The notes: a model not told the origin generated them from the letters alone. DNA of 64,000 nt from Phytohabitans houttuyneae (GCF_011764425.1 NZ_BLPF01000001.1:1231001-1295000), one strand, 5' to 3'; positions 36,742 to 46,861 are shown, numbered from the stretch's first letter. Program-made: numbers and translations.

Positions 36742-37839
36742 CTATCCCACGGCGGTGAGGAACTCGGAGTAGAACAGGCCGAGCCCGATCGCCACACCGA
36801 TGCCCGCGATGATCCAGAAGCGGACCACGATATTGACTTCGCTCCACCCCGCCAGCTCGAAGTGGTGCTGCAGCGGCGACATCCGGAAGACCCGCCTGCC
36901 GGTGGTGCGGAACGAGATCACCTGGATCACGACCGACATCGTGATGATGACGAACAGGCCGCCGACGATGAGCAGCAGCAGCATCGTGCGGCTCGCCATC
37001 GCCAGGCCGCCGATCAGGCCACCCAGGCCCAGCGCGCCGGTGTCGCCCATGAAGATCCGCGCCGGCGACGTGTTCCACCACAGGAAGCCGACACACGCGC
37101 CGGCCGCGGCGCCGGCGATCAGCGCTATCTCCAGCGGATCCCGCACCGCGTAGCAGTAGTCCACGCTGTAGTTGGGGTCGGCGCACCAGTGCCGGTACTG
37201 CCAGAAGGCGATCAGGCCGTACGCGGCGAGCACCATCACCGACGCACCGGTGGCGAGGCCGTCCAGGCCGTCGGTGAGGTTGACGCCGTTGCTGGCCGCC
37301 ATCACCACGAAGATGAAGAGGATGACCGAGCCGACCTTGCCGACGTCGAGCCAGTCGACGTCGCGGATGAACGAGATGTTCGTGCTGCCGACCGTCTCGG
37401 TGTTGGTGCTCGGGAAGTAGAGGGCGATCACGCCGAAGACGCCGCCGACGATGGCCTGGCCGACCAGCTTGTACCGGCCGCTGAGCCCACCGCTGTTGCG
37501 CCGCCGCACCTTCAGGTAGTCGTCGATGAAGCCGACCGCGCCGCAGAAGACGAAGAGGCCGAGCAGCACCAGCGCGGTGATCGTCGGACCCACCTGCGCG
37601 ATCTGCTGCTCGGGCAGGGTGGTGAGGGCGGCGTGCCCGGCGACGTACGCGATGACGGTGGCGATGATGAACACCACGCCACCCATCGTCGGCGTGCCCT
37701 TCTTGCCCTGGTGGGTCGAGGGGCCGATGGAGCGGATGGGCTGGCCCGCCTTGAGCGCGGTGAAGACCTTGATGCCGATGGGGGTGCCGAACAGCGACAC
37801 CAGAAACGCGACCGCGGCCGCGACGATGACGGCTCTCAC
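36742..37839 (-). CDS. mraY: phospho-MurNAc-pentapeptide transferase MraY
   Basis: 365-aa polytopic enzyme that makes lipid I from UDP-MurNAc-pentapeptide and undecaprenyl phosphate. Motifs include [33 protein letters not shown] with catalytic aspartates, [18 protein letters not shown] and the nucleotide-binding [17 protein letters not shown] 37839 overlaps the murF stop (GTGA); longer reading frames upstream lie within murF. Confidence 0.96.
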   Translation of the reverse strand: MRAVIVAAAVAFLVSLFGTPIGIKVFTALKAGQPIRSIGPSTHQGKKGTPTMGGVVFIIATVIAYVAGHAALTTLPEQQIAQVGPTITALVLLGLFVFCGAVGFIDDYLKVRRRNSGGLSGRYKLVGQAIVGGVFGVIALYFPSTNTETVGSTNISFIRDVDWLDVGKVGSVILFIFVVMAASNGVNLTDGLDGLATGASVMVLAAYGLIAFWQYRHWCADPNYSVDYCYAVRDPLEIALIAGAAAGACVGFLWWNTSPARIFMGDTGALGLGGLIGGLAMASRTMLLLLIVGGLFVIITMSVVIQVISFRTTGRRVFRMSPLQHHFELAGWSEVNIVVRFWIIAGIGVAIGLGLFYSEFLTAVG

Positions 37840-39217
37840 GAAGTGGCTCCGTCGGCGCGGAGCGCGTCCACCACGTCCCACGTGCGGTAGCGCGAGCCCT
37901 TCACCAGCACGACGTCGCCGGGACGCAGCTCGTGCCGCAGCGTCGCGACCGCCGCACCCTGATCGGTTACCAGCACCGACTCTCCTCCCCACGTCGCCAC
38001 CGCCGCCGCACCCGCGTGGATGGGCGCGGCGGTATCGCCAACCACGATCAGCCGGTCGACGCCCAGCTCCGCGGCGAGGCGGCCGACCTCCTCGTGGCCT
38101 TCCCGCTCGTACTCGCCGAGCTCGGCCATGTAGCCGAGCACCGCCACCGTCCGGCGGCCCACGCCGGTGCCGACCAGCGCCCGCAGCGCGGCCGCCATCG
38201 AGGCGGGGTTGGCGTTGTACGAGTCGTCGATGACCGTGACACCGTCGGCACGGTCGAAGACGTCCATCCGGCGGGCGGAGACCACCCGCAGCTCCGAGAG
38301 GGCGGCGCCCAGCTCCTCCGCCGGGAAGCCGAGCGTGTGCGCGACCGCCGCGGCCAGCAGCGTGTTGCCCACCTGGTGGCGCCCGGCGATGCCGAGCCGC
38401 ACCGGCGCCCGCCCGTCCGGCGTGACCAACGTGTACGCGGCGCGCCCACCGGAAAGCGCCACGTCCTCCGCGCGCACCGCCGCGTCCGGAGCCTCGCCGG
38501 CCAGCACGACCCGGGCCCCGGTCCGGCCGGCCATCGCGCGCACCCGGGGGTCGTCGGCGTTGAGCACCGCGACACCGTCCGCCGGCAGCGCCTCGACAAG
38601 CTCGCCCTTGGCGGTGGCGATCGCGTCGACCGAGCCGAACTCGCCGATGTGCGCCACGCCCACGTTGATCACCACGCCGATCGTCGGCGGGGCGACCTGG
38701 CAGAGGTGCGTGATGTGTCCGGCGCCCCGCGCTCCCATCTCCAGCACCAGGAAGCGGGTCTTCTCGTCGGCGCGCAGCACCGTGTACGGATGGCCCAGCT
38801 CGTTGTTGAACGAGCCCGCCGGCGCCACCGTCGGGCCGAGGCGGGTGAGCAGCTGGGCGATGAGGTCCTTGGTGGTGGTCTTGCCGGACGAGCCGGTCAG
38901 GCCGACCACCACGAGCGACGGCAGGCGGTCGACCACGTGGCGGGCCAGGGCGGCCATCGCGGCGAGCTGGTCCTCGACGAGCACCGCGGGCACCGGCACG
39001 GGCCGGGACGCGAGCACCGCGACGGCGCCGGCCGCGACCGCGGACTCCGCGTAGTCGTGCCCGTCGACCTTCTCCCCGGGAACGCGACGAACAGCCCGCC
39101 CGGCGTCACCTTGCGGGAGTCGAACTCGACCGTGCCGGTCACCTGCGCCGACGGGTCAGCGCCCGCCAGCCGGCCACCGACGGCGTCCGCGATCTCGGCG
39201 AGCGTCAGCGTGATCAC
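37836..39217 (-). CDS. murF: UDP-MurNAc-tripeptide--D-Ala-D-Ala ligase MurF, one-base frameshift
   Basis: Mur ligase adding D-Ala-D-Ala. The N-terminal domain ([20 protein letters not shown] through GGLFVAFPG) is in one frame. Everything after, including the P-loop [19 protein letters not shown] and [17 protein letters not shown], is in the next. One added C in CCCC 39074-39077 gives [20 protein letters not shown] and a normal 460-aa protein. GTG 39217 (read as Met) is the likely start, 52 bp after murE. The stop overlaps mraY. Confidence 0.92.
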
Positions 39218-39269
39218 GCGGGGCCCCCGGGGAGACGTGGAGCGAAGCGGAACGTTTTTTTGGGGTGCT

Positions 39270-40775
39270 TCATCGGCCCACCTCCGCGAGCGCCTCGGCC
39301 AGCTCCACCCGGTCGTCGAACGGCAGCACCTCGCCACCGACCTCCTGCCCGCGTTCGTGTCCCTTGCCCAGCACCGCGACGATGTCGCCGGGCGCCGCCT
39401 TGCCGGCCGCGAAGTCGATCGCCGCGCGGCGGCCGGCGATCTCGAAGACCTCGGCACCGGCGGTGACGCCGTCCATGAGTCCGCGCCGGATCGCCGCCGG
39501 ATCCTCGGTACGCGGATTGTCGTCGGTGACCACCACGACGTCGGCGCCTTCCGCGGCGGCGCGCCCCATCAGCGGGCGCTTGGCCTTGTCGCGGTCGCCG
39601 CCGGCCCCGATCACGCAGAAGACCCGCCCGCCCCGGTCGGCGGCGAGCTCGCGCAGCGCGGTGAGCGCGGCGACGATCGCGTCCGGCTTGTGCGCGTAGT
39701 CGACGACGCCGAGCACCGGCCCGGGGGACGTGACGCGCTCCAGCCGCCCGGGCACGCCGGGGCAGTCCGCCACGCCGCGCGCGGCGGTGGCCGGATCGGC
39801 GCCGGTCGCGACCAGCGCCGCGATGGCCAGCAGCGCGTTGGCGATGTTGTGCCGTCCGGGCAGCGAGACGCCCGCCTCGACGGGCCCGTCAGGTCCGACG
39901 GCGGTGAAACGCTGCGAATAGGACGAACCAGCCACAGCGGACGCGTACCACGTCGCGGACGGCGCGCCCGCCGCCGAGTACGTCACGGTCGCGGGCTTGC
40001 GCAGCGGCGCGAGCGCCTCGTCGTCGAGGTTGAGGATCTCCACCCGGCAGCGGCCGTCGAAGAGCTTCGCCTTTGCCGCGAAGTAGTCCGCCGCGTCCGC
40101 GTGGAAGTCGAGGTGGTCGAGGCCGAAGTTCGTGTACCCGCCGACGTCGAAGCGCACCCCGCCGACCCGCCCCATCGCGAGGGCGTGGCTGGAGACCTCC
40201 ATGACCACGGCGGTCACGCCCCGCTCGCGGGCCACGGCGAGCAGCGCGTGCAGGTCGGTCGCCTCGGGCGTGGTGCGGACGCTGTCCACCACCAGGTCGC
40301 CCAGGCGCGTCTCCACGGTGCCGATCAGCCCCGTCACGTGGCCGGCGGCGCGCAGCCCGCTCTCCACCAGGTACGCGGTCGAGGTCTTGCCCGCGGTGCC
40401 GGTGATGCCGATGACCGTGAGGTGCTCGGTGGGGTCGCCGTAGACCGCGGCGGCGATCACGCCGAGCGCGTCGCGCGGGTCGGCCACCACGATCGCGGGA
40501 AGCCCCGCCGCGGCGGCGGCGTCAGCGCCCGCCGGGTCGGTCAGCACCGCCACGGCACCGGCCGCCGCGGCGGCGGGCACGAACTCGGCGCCGTGCCGCC
40601 GCGCGCCGGGCAGCGCCGCGTAGAGGTCGCCGGGGCGTACGTCGCCGCTCGCATGGGTCACCCCACTGACCAGCGGCTCAGCCGACGCGGGCCTTTGCGG
40701 GGCGGCACCGGCCAACGCCGCGAGGCCGTCCAGGGACCGCAGTGTCACCGTATGCGGACGGAGATTGCCAGGCAC
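39270..40775 (-). CDS. murE: UDP-MurNAc-dipeptide--2,6-diaminopimelate ligase MurE
   Basis: 501-aa Mur ligase that adds the third stem-peptide residue. P-loop GITGTAGKTSTAYLVESGL, the carbamylated-lysine region LFDGRCRVE with AKAKL, and DYAHKPDAIVAAL are present. The substrate motif is DNPRTEDP; DNPR indicates meso-diaminopimelate rather than lysine, as expected for an actinobacterium. ATG 40775, 54 bp downstream of ftsI. Confidence 0.96.
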   Translation of the reverse strand: MPGNLRPHTVTLRSLDGLAALAGAAPQRPASAEPLVSGVTHASGDVRPGDLYAALPGARRHGAEFVPAAAAAGAVAVLTDPAGADAAAAAGLPAIVVADPRDALGVIAAAVYGDPTEHLTVIGITGTAGKTSTAYLVESGLRAAGHVTGLIGTVETRLGDLVVDSVRTTPEATDLHALLAVARERGVTAVVMEVSSHALAMGRVGGVRFDVGGYTNFGLDHLDFHADAADYFAAKAKLFDGRCRVEILNLDDEALAPLRKPATVTYSAAGAPSATWYASAVAGSSYSQRFTAVGPDGPVEAGVSLPGRHNIANALLAIAALVATGADPATAARGVADCPGVPGRLERVTSPGPVLGVVDYAHKPDAIVAALTALRELAADRGGRVFCVIGAGGDRDKAKRPLMGRAAAEGADVVVVTDDNPRTEDPAAIRRGLMDGVTAGAEVFEIAGRRAAIDFAAGKAAPGDIVAVLGKGHERGQEVGGEVLPFDDRVELAEALAEVGR

Positions 40776-40829
40776 GGCGTCAGACCCTACCGGTTGGTGG
40801 CGCGCCGGCCGTACAGCACGTCCGGCGGT

Positions 40830-43178
40830 TCAGGGGTAGACGACAAACTTCGGCGGCTTCCCGCTGCTCAGCGGTACCCCGAAGTGGGTGAGCGCGTACC
40901 CCATCATGTCGTGGAACGCCGGCGCGGTGACCTCGCCGCCCCCGCCGCCCGGCGTGTGCGCGAAGACCGCGATGACGTAGCGGGGGTTGTCCGCCGGCGC
41001 CATGCCGACGAACGACGCGACCGCGCCGGAGACGTACTTGCCGTTGACCACCCGCGAGCCGGTGCCGGTCTTGCCGGCCACCCGGTACCCGTCGACGGCC
41101 GCGTGCACGCCGGTGGCGCCCTTGACGGTGGTGACCGCCTCCAGCATCAGGCGCAGCTCGCGGGCGTGCTCCGCGCTGATCACCTGCCGTGTGGTGGGCT
41201 GCGCGGACGGCGTGCGCTTGCCGTCCGGCGCGATCGTCTCCTTCACCAGGTGCGGCTGCACCCAGGTGCCGTCGTTGGCGATCGCCGCGTACGCCGCGGC
41301 CATCTGCAGCGGGGTCACCGCGACGCTGTGGCCGATCGGCACCGACCCGTACGCCGAGCCGCTCCAGTCGTCGGGCGGCAGCAGTGCTCCGGCCGCCTCG
41401 CCGGGCACGCCGACGCCGGTCGCGGTGCCGAGCCCGAACCTCTTCTGGTACTCGTACAGCTTCTCCTTGCCAAGCTTGTCGGCGATGGCGATCGTGCCCA
41501 CGTTGGACGAGTACGCGAGGATGCCCGGGATGCTCATCCGCCGGGGCGTCCAGTTGGTGTGCGAGTCCTTGAACCGCTGGTCGCCCTTTGTCACGTTCGG
41601 CCCCACCATGAACGTGTCCTCCGGCTTGACCGCGCCCTCCTGCAGCGCCGCGCCGATGGTGATCGCCTTGTGCACCGAGCCCGGGTCGACCACGAAGCTC
41701 GTGGCGGTGTCCTCGCGGCTCTCCGGCTTGCTCTTGAGCGGCTGCGCCGCGTTGTACGTCGGGTAGCTGGCCTGCGCGAGCACCTCGCCGGTGCGCACGT
41801 CGAGCACGACAGCCGCGCCCGTGTACGCCTTGGCCTGCTCCATCCGCGCGCCGAGCGTCTTCTGCACCATGTACTGCAGGTCGCGGTCGATGGTCAGGCG
41901 CAGCGAGGAGCCCGGCTGCGCCTTGGTCTCCCGGTTGTAGCCGCCCGGGATCTCCGCGTCGAGCGAGCCCTGCCCCACCTCGAAGACCCGCTTGCCGTCG
42001 ACGCCGCGCAGCAGCTCGTCGTAGCGCGCCTCCAGTCCTTCCAGGCCGTTGAGGTCCGGGCTGGTGAAGCCGATGATGCTGGCCGCGAGGTCCTGGCCGG
42101 GCACCTCGCGCCGCTCGTCGCGGTGCACGATGACGCCGGGCAGCTTGAGCGCCTCGACCCGCTGGCCGACCGCGATGTCGACACCGCGGGCCAGGTACTC
42201 GAAGCGGGACGCGCCGCCGCCGGGCTGCTTGCGCTTGGCCATCTTGGCGAGCAGCTCCGACTTGGGCACGGCGATCAGCGGCTCCAGCGCGGCGGCCGTC
42301 TTCGGCAGGTCGCTGACCAGCTCGGGGTCGACCGCCACGTAGCGCGCCTCGACGCTGTGGGCGAGCACCGCGCCGCCGCGGTCGTAGATGGCACCGCGCG
42401 GCGCGGGCAGGTCGACCCGGTCCAGCCGCGTCTCCAGGCCCCGCTCGGCGAACGCCGGCGACTCGGTGAACTGCATCGTCACGAGCCGGATGCCGATCGT
42501 GGCGAAGACCGTGAGGGCGAGCACCGTACCCAGGCGCAGCCGCCGCCGCTGGTCCACCAGCTTCGGCGGGCGCCGCGGCGCCCTCTTCCGCGGCGGGGGC
42601 GGGCCGCCGTGCCGGCGCGGGTCGTCGCGCCGCGTGCCCGCTCCGCGACGGGCGGTTCGCACAGGGCGGTCGGCCGCCGCGGCCGCCTTCGCCGCCGTCG
42701 TGCGCTTTCGCGGCGGGGGTACCGGCGGTGGGGTGCCCTTCCGCATGACCCTGGGCGGGGTTTCGGTGCGGTTCGCGCCGCGCGGCTGGCCGCCGCCGCT
42801 AGCGCGGCCCGCGGTGCCGCCCGGCTCCCGCTCGGGCTCGGCGGCGGCGGGTCGCCGGGCGCGCGGCTTGCCACCCTCGACCACCTGGAGCGCCGGCCGG
42901 AAGGGGTCGGCGGTGCGCCCGGTGCGCGGGGTGCGCTCGCGCATGGTGCGGCCGCGCGGCGTGTAGGCCCGCGCCTCCGAGATCCCGAAGCCGCGCTCCG
43001 CGGGCGGGTCCTCATCGGGCTTTCCACCACGGCGCGCGGCGTCGGCGCCACGGGTGGAGCCGCGCCGGGGCTCGTCGCTCCCCCGGCGCGGCGCCATCTC
43101 CTCTGGGCGCTGGTCCTCGCGTCGCGTGCCCGCTCCGCGAGGACCAGACCCGGAAGAACCCGTTGGCCGCTGCGGCAT
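40830..43178 (-). CDS. ftsI: septal transpeptidase FtsI (class B PBP) with long basic N-terminus
   Basis: 782-aa penicillin-binding protein that crosslinks septal wall with FtsW. The first ~210 residues are disordered, Arg/Pro/Gly-rich and cytoplasmic. One TM helix follows (LRLGTVLALTVFATIGIRLV). A dimerisation/pedestal domain (RGAIYDRGGAVLAHS) precedes the transpeptidase domain, with SxxK in VVDPGSVHKAITIG, SxN in AYSSNVGTIA and KTG in RVAGKTGTGSRV. The tail matches actinobacterial FtsI, though ~210 residues is long for FtsI generally. The gene is six bases from ftsL. Confidence 0.94.
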   Translation of the reverse strand: MPQRPTGSSGSGPRGAGTRREDQRPEEMAPRRGSDEPRRGSTRGADAARRGGKPDEDPPAERGFGISEARAYTPRGRTMRERTPRTGRTADPFRPALQVVEGGKPRARRPAAAEPEREPGGTAGRASGGGQPRGANRTETPPRVMRKGTPPPVPPPRKRTTAAKAAAAADRPVRTARRGAGTRRDDPRRHGGPPPPRKRAPRRPPKLVDQRRRLRLGTVLALTVFATIGIRLVTMQFTESPAFAERGLETRLDRVDLPAPRGAIYDRGGAVLAHSVEARYVAVDPELVSDLPKTAAALEPLIAVPKSELLAKMAKRKQPGGGASRFEYLARGVDIAVGQRVEALKLPGVIVHRDERREVPGQDLAASIIGFTSPDLNGLEGLEARYDELLRGVDGKRVFEVGQGSLDAEIPGGYNRETKAQPGSSLRLTIDRDLQYMVQKTLGARMEQAKAYTGAAVVLDVRTGEVLAQASYPTYNAAQPLKSKPESREDTATSFVVDPGSVHKAITIGAALQEGAVKPEDTFMVGPNVTKGDQRFKDSHTNWTPRRMSIPGILAYSSNVGTIAIADKLGKEKLYEYQKRFGLGTATGVGVPGEAAGALLPPDDWSGSAYGSVPIGHSVAVTPLQMAAAYAAIANDGTWVQPHLVKETIAPDGKRTPSAQPTTRQVISAEHARELRLMLEAVTTVKGATGVHAAVDGYRVAGKTGTGSRVVNGKYVSGAVASFVGMAPADNPRYVIAVFAHTPGGGGGEVTAPAFHDMMGYALTHFGVPLSSGKPPKFVVYP

Positions 43179-43184
43179 GCTGAC

Positions 43185-43914
43185 CTACTCCGTCGGCTGC
43201 TGGTCGGTACCGGTCTCCTGCTGTGTGCCGGCGGCCGGCTGCCCGGCCGTGCCCGTCCCGGTCTGCCCGGTCCCGGTCCCTGTCTGGCCCGTCCCGGTCT
43301 GCCCGGTGCCGGTACCCGTCTGGCCCGTCCCGTTCGGGCCGGTGCCGTTCTGAGCCGGGCCGTTCTGGCCGGTGCCCTGCTGGCTGGTGATCGACGGCTC
43401 CTCGGTCGCGGGCACCATCATCCCGGTCAGCCGCCCGTCGGGCAGCTGGATCTGCACCGGCCGGCCCTGCACGAGGCCCTGCTTACGGGCCGCCGCGGTC
43501 AGGTTGCCCGGGTCCTCGGCACGCGCGATCTCCTGCTTGAGCTGCTGCTCCTGCACGTCCAGCGACGCCTGCTGCTCGCGCAGCTCGCTGAGCCGGAACG
43601 CGTTCTCGTTGATCTTCGTGTTGACCACCAGGATCCCCAGGACGCCGCCGACCACGACGACAAGGATCAGTGCGATGAACGGTGCCCGCGGCACCACCAC
43701 CGGAAGCGGCGGCGCCACCCGCAGCCAAGGAACCCCCACCTTGCGCTCGCGCGTGGTGCCCCCGGCTCCGTCGCGAGCTGCTCCCCCTTGGCGGGCGTTG
43801 CCTTGATCGGCTGGCTCTCGGCAGGCTCTGCCTTGAGCGCCGTGTTTCCTGCCGTCTGGTGCTGCTCCGCGGCCCGGCCCCCGACCGCGGCGTGTAGCGC
43901 TTGCTGACGTTCAT
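43185..43914 (-). CDS. ftsL: FtsL-like septum protein, two one-base frameshifts
   Basis: Short bitopic divisome protein that forms a coiled coil with FtsQ/DivIC. Start [10 protein letters not shown] overlaps the rsmH stop (ATGA). The ~55 following residues are in a second frame ([20 protein letters not shown]) and the rest in a third. The TM helix ([20 protein letters not shown]) and leucine-rich coiled coil ([20 protein letters not shown]) are in that third frame. Adding one C in CCCCC 43878-43882 and one in CCCCC 43759-43763 joins all three into 243 aa. The C-terminal ~45 residues are a Gly/Thr/Gln low-complexity tail ([14 protein letters not shown]). Confidence 0.8.
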
Positions 43915-44960
43915 TTCCCCTCCCCCTCTTCGATCCGGGCCGCGGCCCGCAGCCGCACCGATGCGGCACGCGGGTTGGCCGCGACCTCCTCGTCGCTCGG
44001 GAGCTCGGCGCCACGGCTGAGCAGCCGCAGCGTCGGCCCGGTGCCGGGCAGCTCGACCGGCAGGTCGATCGGCCCGGTGCTCCGCGCCCGGGCGGCGAAC
44101 GCCCGCTTCGCGATCCGGTCCTCCAGCGAGTGGTAGGACAGGACCACCATGCGGCCGCCCGGCGCGAGGGCGTCGAGCGCGGCCGGCAGCGCTGATTCGA
44201 GCGCGGCCAGCTCGCCATTTACCTCGATGCGGAGTGCCTGAAAAGTCCTCTTGGCCGGGTGTCCACCCGTCCGTCTCGCCGGCGCGGGTATCGCGTCCCG
44301 CACCAGCTCCGCCAACCGTGCCGACGAGGTGATGGGCGCCTTCGCCCGCTCGCGCACGATCGTCGCGGCGATCCGTGCGGCGAACTTCTCCTCGCCGTAC
44401 ACCCGCAGCACCCGAGCCAGCTCGGGCACCTCGTACGTGTTCACGACCTCCGCGGCGGTGCGGCCGCGGGTCTGGTCCATGCGCATGTCCAGCGGCGCGT
44501 CCTGCGCGTAGGCGAACCCGCGGTCGGGCGCGTCGAGCTGCAGTGACGAGACGCCGAGGTCGAAGAGCACCCCGTCGACCCGCTCGTAACCGAGCTGGTC
44601 GAGCACCTCGGGCAGCTCGTCGTAGACCGCGTGCACCAGGTGGACGCGGTCACCGAACCGCTCCAGCCGTGCCCGCGCGTGCGCGAGTGCCTCCGTGTCC
44701 CGGTCGAGTCCGATGAGGACGGTCCGGGGGTGTGCCCGGAGCACCGCCTCCGCGTGCCCGCCGAGGCCCAGGGTCGCGTCCACGTGCAGGGTGGTGCGGT
44801 CGTCCCGGTCGAGCGCGGGCGCGAGCAGCGCGAGGCACCGCTCCAGCAGCACCGGCACGTGCGTGCCGCGCAGCTCCCCCATCTCGACCCCCAGTGACCC
44901 GCCCGTGTGCGCATGCGCCCGGTGCCCGAAGAACCGTGCGCCGTACTGCCAGATCCCCAT
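43911..44960 (-). CDS. rsmH: 16S rRNA m4C1402 methyltransferase RsmH (MraW)
   Basis: SAM-dependent enzyme that methylates N4 of C1402 in 16S rRNA. Landmarks are [20 protein letters not shown], the SAM motif [39 protein letters not shown], the [15 protein letters not shown] segment and [17 protein letters not shown]. The ATG at 44960 gives 349 aa; ATG 44882 ([13 protein letters not shown]) gives 323 aa, closer to the family's usual start. The stop overlaps ftsL by 4 nt. The 111-bp gap to mraZ has CCTGAC/GTCAGG arms near 45001-45027, a possible weak hairpin. Confidence 0.94.
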   Translation of the reverse strand: MGIWQYGARFFGHRAHAHTGGSLGVEMGELRGTHVPVLLERCLALLAPALDRDDRTTLHVDATLGLGGHAEAVLRAHPRTVLIGLDRDTEALAHARARLERFGDRVHLVHAVYDELPEVLDQLGYERVDGVLFDLGVSSLQLDAPDRGFAYAQDAPLDMRMDQTRGRTAAEVVNTYEVPELARVLRVYGEEKFAARIAATIVRERAKAPITSSARLAELVRDAIPAPARRTGGHPAKRTFQALRIEVNGELAALESALPAALDALAPGGRMVVLSYHSLEDRIAKRAFAARARSTGPIDLPVELPGTGPTLRLLSRGAELPSDEEVAANPRAASVRLRAAARIEEGEGK

Positions 44961-45071
44961 CCGCCCTTCCTGAGCCTCCTTCGCGGGGAGGCCGGGACGC
45001 GCCTGACATCGGGGAAGAGACGTCAGGTGCAGGAGCGGCTGGAGATCTCGCAGTACGGCGTCTGCCAGCCC

Positions 45072-45503
45072 TTACAGTCCTCCGGGCAGCACCCCCTCCT
45101 CGATGCCCGCGAAGTCGTCTTCGCTCTCGGAGAGATACGTGTCCCACGCTTGCTTGTCCCAGATCTCCACCCGGGTGCTCGCGCCGATCACGACGAGCTC
45201 GCGGCTCAGCCCGGCGTACTCCCGCAGGTGGCCCGGTATCGTCACCCGGCCCTGCTTGTCGGGCACCTCGTCGTGGGCGCTCGCGAAGAACACCCGGCTG
45301 TAGGCCCGAGCCGCCTTGTGCGTCATCGGCGTCTCGCGCAGCTGGCCGGCGATCCGCTGGAACTCCGGCGTCGGAAAGACGTAGAGGCAGCGCTCCTGCC
45401 CTTTAGTGATCACGACACCTCCCGCCAGCTCGTCCCGAAACTTCGCCGGAAGGATCAACCGGCCCTTTTCGTCCAGGCGCGGGGTGTGGGTGCCGAGAAA
45501 CAT
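45072..45503 (-). CDS. mraZ: transcriptional regulator MraZ
   Basis: 143-aa AbrB-like DNA-binding protein that heads the dcw cluster and in other bacteria represses it. Two SpoVT-like repeats are present, starting [20 protein letters not shown] and [22 protein letters not shown] 45503 follows GAGGGGGTG. Four GTGG-type boxes with 10-bp spacing lie ~80-115 bp upstream and are the likely self-operator. Confidence 0.95.
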   Translation of the reverse strand: MFLGTHTPRLDEKGRLILPAKFRDELAGGVVITKGQERCLYVFPTPEFQRIAGQLRETPMTHKAARAYSRVFFASAHDEVPDKQGRVTIPGHLREYAGLSRELVVIGASTRVEIWDKQAWDTYLSESEDDFAGIEEGVLPGGL

Positions 45504-45581
45504 CGGCCCACCCCCTCGCCTCTGGCGGCTTTCGCGGAGCCGCTGTCCCCGGGGCCGGCGGGTCCCTCCGGTGAGTAACCC

Positions 45582-45617
45582 TGCCACTGCGCCCCACTGT
45601 ACTCCACTTCCCTCCAC
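45582..45617 (-). promoter_or_regulatory. MraZ operator: four GTGG boxes, 10-bp period
   Basis: On the gene strand GTGGAG, GTGGAG, GTGGGG and GTGGCA occur at 45612, 45602, 45592 and 45582, exactly 10 bp apart. Direct TGG-containing repeats with 9-10 bp spacing upstream of mraZ are the known binding pattern of MraZ. Confidence 0.75.
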
Positions 45618-45679
45618 TCGCAACCGGAATCGCAGCGTTCCTCGGGTGACCCCCTTGACAAAACAGCACGTCAAATGCG

Positions 45680-45695
45680 GTGGAGGCCGGTGGAG
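45680..45695 (+). promoter_or_regulatory. second GTGGAG box pair, opposite orientation
   Basis: GTGGAG at 45680-45685 and 45690-45695 on the plus strand repeats the 10-bp phased box of the mraZ operator, facing the other way. It lies ~180 bp upstream of mraZ. TTGACA (45655) precedes it on the plus strand and TTGACG overlaps on the minus strand, so promoter activity in either direction is possible. Confidence 0.45.
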
Positions 45696-45738
45696 GGTCC
45701 GGATCGCGACAGGACTGATCCACTACCGGGACCCAGAG

Positions 45739-45778
45739 ACGATCCAGGGCAAACCCGGATGGGCTTGCCCTGGATCGT
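45739..45778. terminator. 14-bp perfect stem hairpin downstream of the NlpC/P60 gene
   Basis: ACGATCCAGGGCAA (45739-45752) pairs fully with TTGCCCTGGATCGT (45765-45778) around a 12-nt loop. It lies 46 bp beyond the stop at 45824 and upstream of the mraZ control region, so it probably insulates the two units. No T-run on the minus strand. Confidence 0.7.
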
Positions 45779-45823
45779 TGGGGGATGGGGGATGTAGAGG
45801 TACCGGGGAGGGAAGTGGAGAGG

Positions 45824-46645
45824 TTAGGCGGCGAGCCGCCGTACCACGTAGTTGCTCGACCAGATCTTGTGCTTGCCGACCCGCACGCCCGGGCGGGGCG
45901 CGTCGTACATGTAGCCGCCGCCGGCGTAGATGCCGACGTGCGTGCCGTACGAGCCGGAGCGGATCACGATCAGGTCGCCGGGCAGCACCTTGTTCTTGGC
46001 GACACCAATGCCGGCGCGCTGCTGGTCGTTCGCCTTGTGTGGCAGTACCCGCCCGGTCGCCACCCGGTACACGTACTTGGTGAAGCCCGAGCAGTCGAAG
46101 GACGAGGGCCCCACCGCGCCGTACACGTAGGGCTTGCCAAGGTGCTTGCGCGCCTCGGCCAGCACCTTCGCGCGGCCGGCGACGACCGTCACCTTGGCAC
46201 GGCCGGTGACCGTTCCCTTGTAGGCGCCTCGCCCGCTGTAGACCGCCCGGTAGAGGCGGGTCGTGGACGGCTTGATGGAGAGGGTCGCCTTGCCGCTGGA
46301 GTAGACGGGGCGGGTGCCGGTGCTGACCCACTTCCCCTTCCACACCTGAAACTGGACGGTGCCGCCCCAGATGCCCTTGCGGGTGTTGGGGTCGGCGACG
46401 GTGGCGGTGAGGGTGAGCGTCGAGCCCAGCGAGAGGTTCGTCGTGTTCGGCTTGATCGTGACGTAGGGCGTGATCGACGCGGTGGCCGGCGCGGTGGCGG
46501 CCGTGGCCGGCGCGGGAGCCGCGTCGGCGAGGGCCGGGCCGGCCATGAGCTGACCGGCGCAGACGCAGAGCCCGACGGCGAGCGCGAGCTTGCCGCCCCG
46601 CCGTTTCGCGGGCAGCCTGTGCCGGCCCGAACGGAGTTCGTGCAC
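45824..46645 (-). CDS. secreted NlpC/P60 peptidoglycan hydrolase
   Basis: 273-aa secreted endopeptidase. The Lys/Arg-rich N-terminus and hydrophobic core (KLALAVGLCVCAGQLMAGPA) form a signal peptide cleaved near ALADAAPA. An Ig-like/SH3-like domain follows (TLTLTATVADPNTRKGIWGG). The C-terminal NlpC/P60 domain begins VLAEARKHLGKPYVYGAVGP, with catalytic Cys in SSFDCSGFTKYVY and His in GSYGTHVGIYAGGG. GTG 46645, after GGAGG, starts just beyond a ydaO riboswitch, which ties its expression to cyclic di-AMP. It would cut stem peptides during wall growth (family knowledge). Confidence 0.9.
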   Translation of the reverse strand: MHELRSGRHRLPAKRRGGKLALAVGLCVCAGQLMAGPALADAAPAPATAATAPATASITPYVTIKPNTTNLSLGSTLTLTATVADPNTRKGIWGGTVQFQVWKGKWVSTGTRPVYSSGKATLSIKPSTTRLYRAVYSGRGAYKGTVTGRAKVTVVAGRAKVLAEARKHLGKPYVYGAVGPSSFDCSGFTKYVYRVATGRVLPHKANDQQRAGIGVAKNKVLPGDLIVIRSGSYGTHVGIYAGGGYMYDAPRPGVRVGKHKIWSSNYVVRRLAA

Positions 46646-46660
46646 GTAGTGTCCCTCCGG

Positions 46661-46861
46661 CACGCCTGCGAGGTGAGCTGTCGGGTTCGGGCGGGAAGGA
46701 TTGCCCGGCCGCGCAAGTGGCGGCTTCACCCCAAGGCCTCGGCCCTGCCGGGTCTCCCCGGCCGGGTTCGGGACCGCAGATCCTGGGTCCCCCGTCCCTG
46801 CCCGCTATGCCGTTGTGTGCCTCCAGGGTCCGCACCGGACGGGTGGGCAGGGCTCGGCGTG
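46661..46861 (-). ncRNA. ydaO/yuaA cyclic di-AMP riboswitch
   Basis: The ~200-nt leader matches the ydaO class. On the gene strand P1 arms CACGCC (46856-46861) and GGCGTG (46661-46666) enclose GACGGGGGACCC, TTGGGGTGAAGCC and AACCCGACAGCTCACC, then CGCAGG next to P1. The Shine-Dalgarno GGAGG and GTG start follow within 16 nt. In actinobacteria this class commonly turns off NlpC/P60 and Rpf wall-lytic genes when c-di-AMP is high. Confidence 0.88.

Noticed and set aside
37932-43907. 1991-codon plus-strand open frame antisense to murF, murE, ftsI and ftsL
   Set aside because: GC-rich antisense shadow of well-conserved genes; composition is Arg/Ala/His/Gly-rich with no family motifs.
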